Origin: Diploptera punctata
Taxonomy: Eukaryota > Arthropoda > Insecta > Blattodea > Blaberidae
Assembly (NCBI GenBank): GCA_030220185.1
Contig: JASPKZ010009930.1
Coordinates: 24,868 to 88,867 of the forward strand
Direction: 5' to 3'
DNA length: 64,000 nucleotides
Shown here: piece by piece, positions 60,791 through 64,000 of the stretch
Numbering within the stretch: position 1 is the stretch's first letter
Layout of the letters: every line of letters begins with the position of its first letter
The notes under the pieces: model-generated
What the model was told of the DNA's origin: nothing
The model's database searches: none
The model's input: only the letters and a program-made list of their open reading frames with translations
Made by a program: the position numbers and the translations under genes

Positions 60791-61555
60791 TATCACTTCC
60801 TAAAATAACAATTAGAAGAAATTGTTTGATAAGAAATATGCCTATATTGTAAAGGGGAAAAATCTACAAAAATTAAATTGTTACACGAGCCAAATTAAAT
60901 AAATTTAGAACAAGTGGGTAGCATTAGACGGGAAATCACTAGGTTCTTAAAGAGATAGTTTATGTAAAAAAATCGAATATATAACGGACAAAGTGAAGGA
61001 GTTAGACGAACTGTTTTTTTTTCACTCCTGATTAAAACATGTACTCAAGTTAATTTCCATAATTATTTTCAAAATTCGCATGTCCTAAAAGTAACTAACA
61101 CGTACAAAATAGAAAAAAAAATGATATGGAAGAGTTAAGACTATTACAAATCACTACGCAATGATGGCGAAACCCACGTCATTCACTGACTGTTCGCTGG
61201 TGGATAAAGCCAGAATCTGTAAGTGATGAATTAACATGCCAGGTATGTTGGGTAAGAACTAGAAGGGTATAAAAGCACTGTCCATCACCGAATGTTCGAC
61301 GTGAGTCAATTAACACGAATAACTCTGCCAACTCACGCCGCTATAATTAATTCTAATCAACACAAGTGAATGGAAGTCTTGCCATTGATGTTAACCTTTC
61401 TTGACAATGCTGCCCAGTTGCCTAACATTCACCAGTACATAGTTATGTTTCAATTAGTCAAAAATCATTTCACACTGTTTCTTGTATTCCCTTCAAACGT
61501 AGTGTGCATTCTATGCAATTTGAAACAACAGGGAAATATCCTCACAAAAATAAAA
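60791..61555. promoter_or_regulatory. Possible TATA-type promoter region, otherwise no gene
   Basis: GGGTATAAAAGCAC (61266-61279) is a strong TATA box. About 35 bp downstream lies GTGAGTCAATT, a possible start-site region. The following frame at 61370-61639 (MEVLPLMLTFLDNAAQLPN) runs into the next LINE and shows no domain. There is no clear gene. Confidence 0.3.
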
Positions 61556-61559
61556 AACA

Positions 61560-62155
61560 ATGGCCTTCAAGGGCGCTCATCCAGTTCGGACAAAGATAAT
61601 ATTAGAAAACAAACCAATAGAACAAGTAGTAACATATAAATTCCTGGGTTGCGAAATATCATACACAGCGGAAACAGATATAAATAACAAAAGAAATAAG
61701 TTTAATTATGTAACCGTTACAGTGAAAAGAACTTTGAAAAATAAAGCCAGGAAAAACTCTATAATGAAATTATACAAGAAAATGGCAGTGCCTATTATTA
61801 CTTATGGATCCGAAACATGGACAGTGACAACACAACAATCTGCCAGAATACAAGCTGCTAAAATGAGATTCCTCAGACCAATAGCAGGATATCAAAGAAC
61901 AGACAAAAAACATAACACAGAAATAAGACAACTAAAAATAGAGGAATTAAACTCAACAATAGAGAAATACAGAACAAACTGGAAAGAACACATGGCAAGG
62001 ATGACTGAGAATAGAATACCAAAAGCAGAATACAACTATTCACCACGAGAAAGAAGAAGTTTGGAAAGACCAAGGAAAAGATGGAAAGAGCAGCAATTTG
62101 GAGCCGGAAAAGGCTAGTAAATAAGCCTAAACCGTGAAGAAGAAGAAGAAGAAAA
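61560..62155 (+). pseudogene. L-GAA LINE ORF2 C-terminal half with GAA tail
   Basis: A 185-residue frame. It includes TYKFLGCEISYTAETDINNK, YKKMAVPIITYGSETWTVTT, RFLRPIAGYQRTDKKHNTEI, NWKEHMARMTENRIPKAEYN and RRSLERPRKRWKEQQ. The stop is followed by GTAAATAAGCCTAAACCGTG and a (GAA)6 tail (62138-62153). It is the best-preserved C-terminal half of this family in the window, but the RT active site is not included. The frame begins in non-LINE flanking sequence. Confidence 0.8.
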
Positions 62156-62239
62156 TACAGGGCGGCCATAAAGCAGTAACACTAGTAAACTGGGACTGGA
62201 AGTAAACACCACTAAAACTAAATACATATTCACACACAG

Positions 62240-62400
62240 AAATACATGGTTCATATAAATGGACAGTTAATGACAAATGAGGGAAATTTTGAAGAAGTGG
62301 CTTAATTCAAATACTTAGGAAAATAATTACAAATAGAAATGAGATGCAGAAAGAAATTAAATATACAGCAGGCTCTATTCTGGATCAAGAATTACAGGGA
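62240..62400 (+). pseudogene. LINE RT fragment
   Basis: Matches 36470-36600: ATGGACAGTTAATGACAAAT, GAGGGAAATTTTGAAGAAGT and AATGAGATGCAGAAAGAAAT (the F-x-YLG ... EI-x-x-RI region), with frame shifts. Confidence 0.55.
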
Positions 62401-62620
62401 CTATTTAACTCATGCCCCAAATGGGACTCAATGGCCAATCACGTTTCAATGATTTCTGTTTTACAACCAATCAGACTAGTGTTTCACGAAATATTTATCA
62501 GTGTTATAATTACCATATTAAAGAAAGCTCCTCCTTTTTAATATTCTGAACAGGTCTGACCATTATTTTGCAGTGACTGAGCCTGTGAGAAATACGGCTA
62601 CCAGATTGTATATATAGTGC
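62401..62620 (-). repeat. Family G repeat, third copy
   Basis: Reverse complement of 51531-51750, uninterrupted. It abuts the LINE fragment at 62400, the TATA-like end lying at 62608-62620. Confidence 0.7.
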
Positions 62621-63204
62621 TGAATGTCAACACATGCCGCATTCGGGAGTTAATATAAAAACATTTGTAGCAATTGATTATACCACCAAAAAAGAAACCA
62701 CTGTCTGCACTTTCTTAAATGTATTTTTTTCCAGGTAACAATCCAGAAAAATATAATTGTCATATTTACATCATACGACATCAGAAATGAATTAATATAC
62801 AGTTTGATGTGTTTCATTTTTTCTCCACTAGAGAGCATTCTTACAATATTGCGTTCCTTTGGCAATAAATAGTATGATCTGGTTGCAGTGATAAACAAAA
62901 AAGCAGATGAAGCGTACCAATCGTTTCTCATTTGTTTTCAAACATCGCCGTTTACATTAAATATATAAATATTTTAAAATAACTATAGTTAAATAATGAT
63001 TTGTGAGTAAACAGCTTAATTTTATTCGTTAAATAGTCCTAACAAATGCCACTCTTGATTTCCAAAATCTCTAGATAAATTGGAAATCACTCGTGGCATT
63101 ACTTATCCACTATTATCGGCCAATTTATCTAAAAAAATTAAACTGAAAATTTGTAAAAACATGTTATGCTCCTAGTTATATCTAGCGAAACATAGACACC
63201 TACT
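62621..63204. other. No gene seen
   Basis: 62685-62790 resembles 51410-51490 in inverse order (AAATGTATTTTTTTCC, AAAAATATAATTGTCATATT), so it is part of the same PLE-like repeat. The remainder is unmatched. A short inverted word pair, AATGCCACTCTTGATTTCC/GGAAATCACTCGTGGCATT, lies at 63045-63100. Confidence 0.4.
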
Positions 63205-63620
63205 TAAGGGGGGGGGATATAACGAGTATTTGAGAATAAAGTTCTTAGGAAAATTTTTGGACCAAAGAGAAATTAACAGACAGGCGAATGGAGAAGTCTC
63301 CATAGCAGTGAGCAACTTGGTCTCTATGGCAAAGCAGATATAATAAGAACAGCTAAGTCTCATAGTCTGCTATGAGTAGGACTGTGACACGAATGGGAAA
63401 TGAAAGAGGGACATGAACGTTTTTTGTAGGTTAACCAGAGGAAAAATTCCCTATTTGTAGATCAAGAATGAGACGAGAGAATAACATTAACTATGATTTG
63501 ATGAATCATATTATATAGGGGATGTTTGGAAAACATTTCTTCAGGATAGGGGTGTATGCAGAGCTTATGTTCGCCCAGTCAAGAACCTACAGGTTCGAAA
63601 ATGCCAGTGAGTTAGATTTT
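63205..63620 (+). pseudogene. L-GHV LINE 3' end
   Basis: A diverged copy preceded by a G-run (63210-63216). Landmarks: AATAAAGTTCTTAGGAAAAT, TTTTTGGACCAAAGAG, AACATTAACTATGATTTGA, and the terminus GAAAATGCCAGTGAGTTAG. Confidence 0.7.
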
Positions 63621-64000
63621 GTTATGTACAGAAACGATACAAAATTCAGCTATGAAAATTACATTTTTAATGCTGACAAATCGAATGAATGATCATTTCA
63701 AAAAAAATAATTTATATGCTCCAGATAACATAGAAATGAGTAATAAATCGCAAAGCGGCAGTTTTATGACACGATGCTTATTTTCGATACAATCAGACGC
63801 TTCTATTTAAGGGATTGTCTCGCCAGAATGCTAATGTGGCGCACTAACAGATAAATGTCAGTGTTTTTATAGGTCGCTGCTAAATGCCGATGCAGTAGAC
63901 CTAACACCATGAGTATGTTAACTGCATGTTTCGACACTAGAATCACTCACTGTGGCAACGTGCCGACCGCTTATTACACGTTACATGCTGCTGAGTCAAT
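63621..64000. other. No gene seen
   Basis: A 63-codon frame at 63619-63810 has no motif. Unmatched to the window's repeats. Confidence 0.35.

Noticed and set aside
61266..61640. A host gene downstream of the TATA box
   Set aside because: The following frame has no domain and merges into a LINE; the evidence stops at a promoter-like word.

Overview
The window looks like intergenic or intronic DNA from a large, AT-rich, repeat-dense arthropod genome. Retroelement, SINE and DNA-transposon families typical of insects fill it. I infer an insect, possibly a cockroach-like polyneopteran, but the sequence alone does not prove this. I found no convincing host protein-coding gene. Almost every recognisable reading frame belongs to a mobile element, and most are truncated or frameshifted.

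Layout. 1-7 kb: 3' ends of several LINE families, two Jockey-like relics, a 5'-truncated LINE with a 13-bp target duplication, and a 52-bp-arm palindrome. 7-21 kb: tRNA-derived SINEs of three families (called SINE-B, -C and -D here), a duplicated 1-kb repeat, a short repeat (MITE-A), LINE 3' ends, a palindrome derived from a Penelope-like element (PLE), a non-autonomous Helitron lying between TA microsatellites, and a tRNA-like sequence. 21.16-34.23 kb: a four-level nest. A LINE 3' end contains a SINE-C, which contains a 12.3-kb env-bearing Ty3/gypsy element, which contains a 3.8-kb PLE with an intact 865-residue reverse transcriptase/GIY-YIG ORF. Target duplications mark the three insertion steps. 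34-46 kb: a TIR-bounded repeat, LINE and SINE copies, a long fold-back, a tRNA-Tyr-like pseudogene with a CTA anticodon, a Tigger/pogo relic, and a Jockey ORF1. 46-49 kb: a mariner-like element inside the Jockey ORF1, then a second PLE. 49-64 kb: SINE-E copies, more PLE relics, MITE-A copies, a second TIR transposon with nested LINEs, and LINE 3' ends.

The elements form a layered record rather than a pathway. Autonomous machinery is visible: LTR gag-pol-env, PLE RT/endonuclease, LINE RT, and mariner and Tigger transposases. So are the families that presumably depend on such machinery: tRNA SINEs, the Helitron derivative, the MITE-like repeats and internally deleted LINEs. The most interesting signal is in the PLEs. 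Hammerhead-ribozyme-like motifs recur in their terminal repeats. In the intact PLE, the stop codon and the start codon of successive units both lie inside the ribozyme core, so the ORF almost exactly fills one ribozyme-to-ribozyme unit.

Family names such as L-GHV, L-GAA, J, H, I, G, MITE-A and SINE-B to SINE-E are working labels for this window only.
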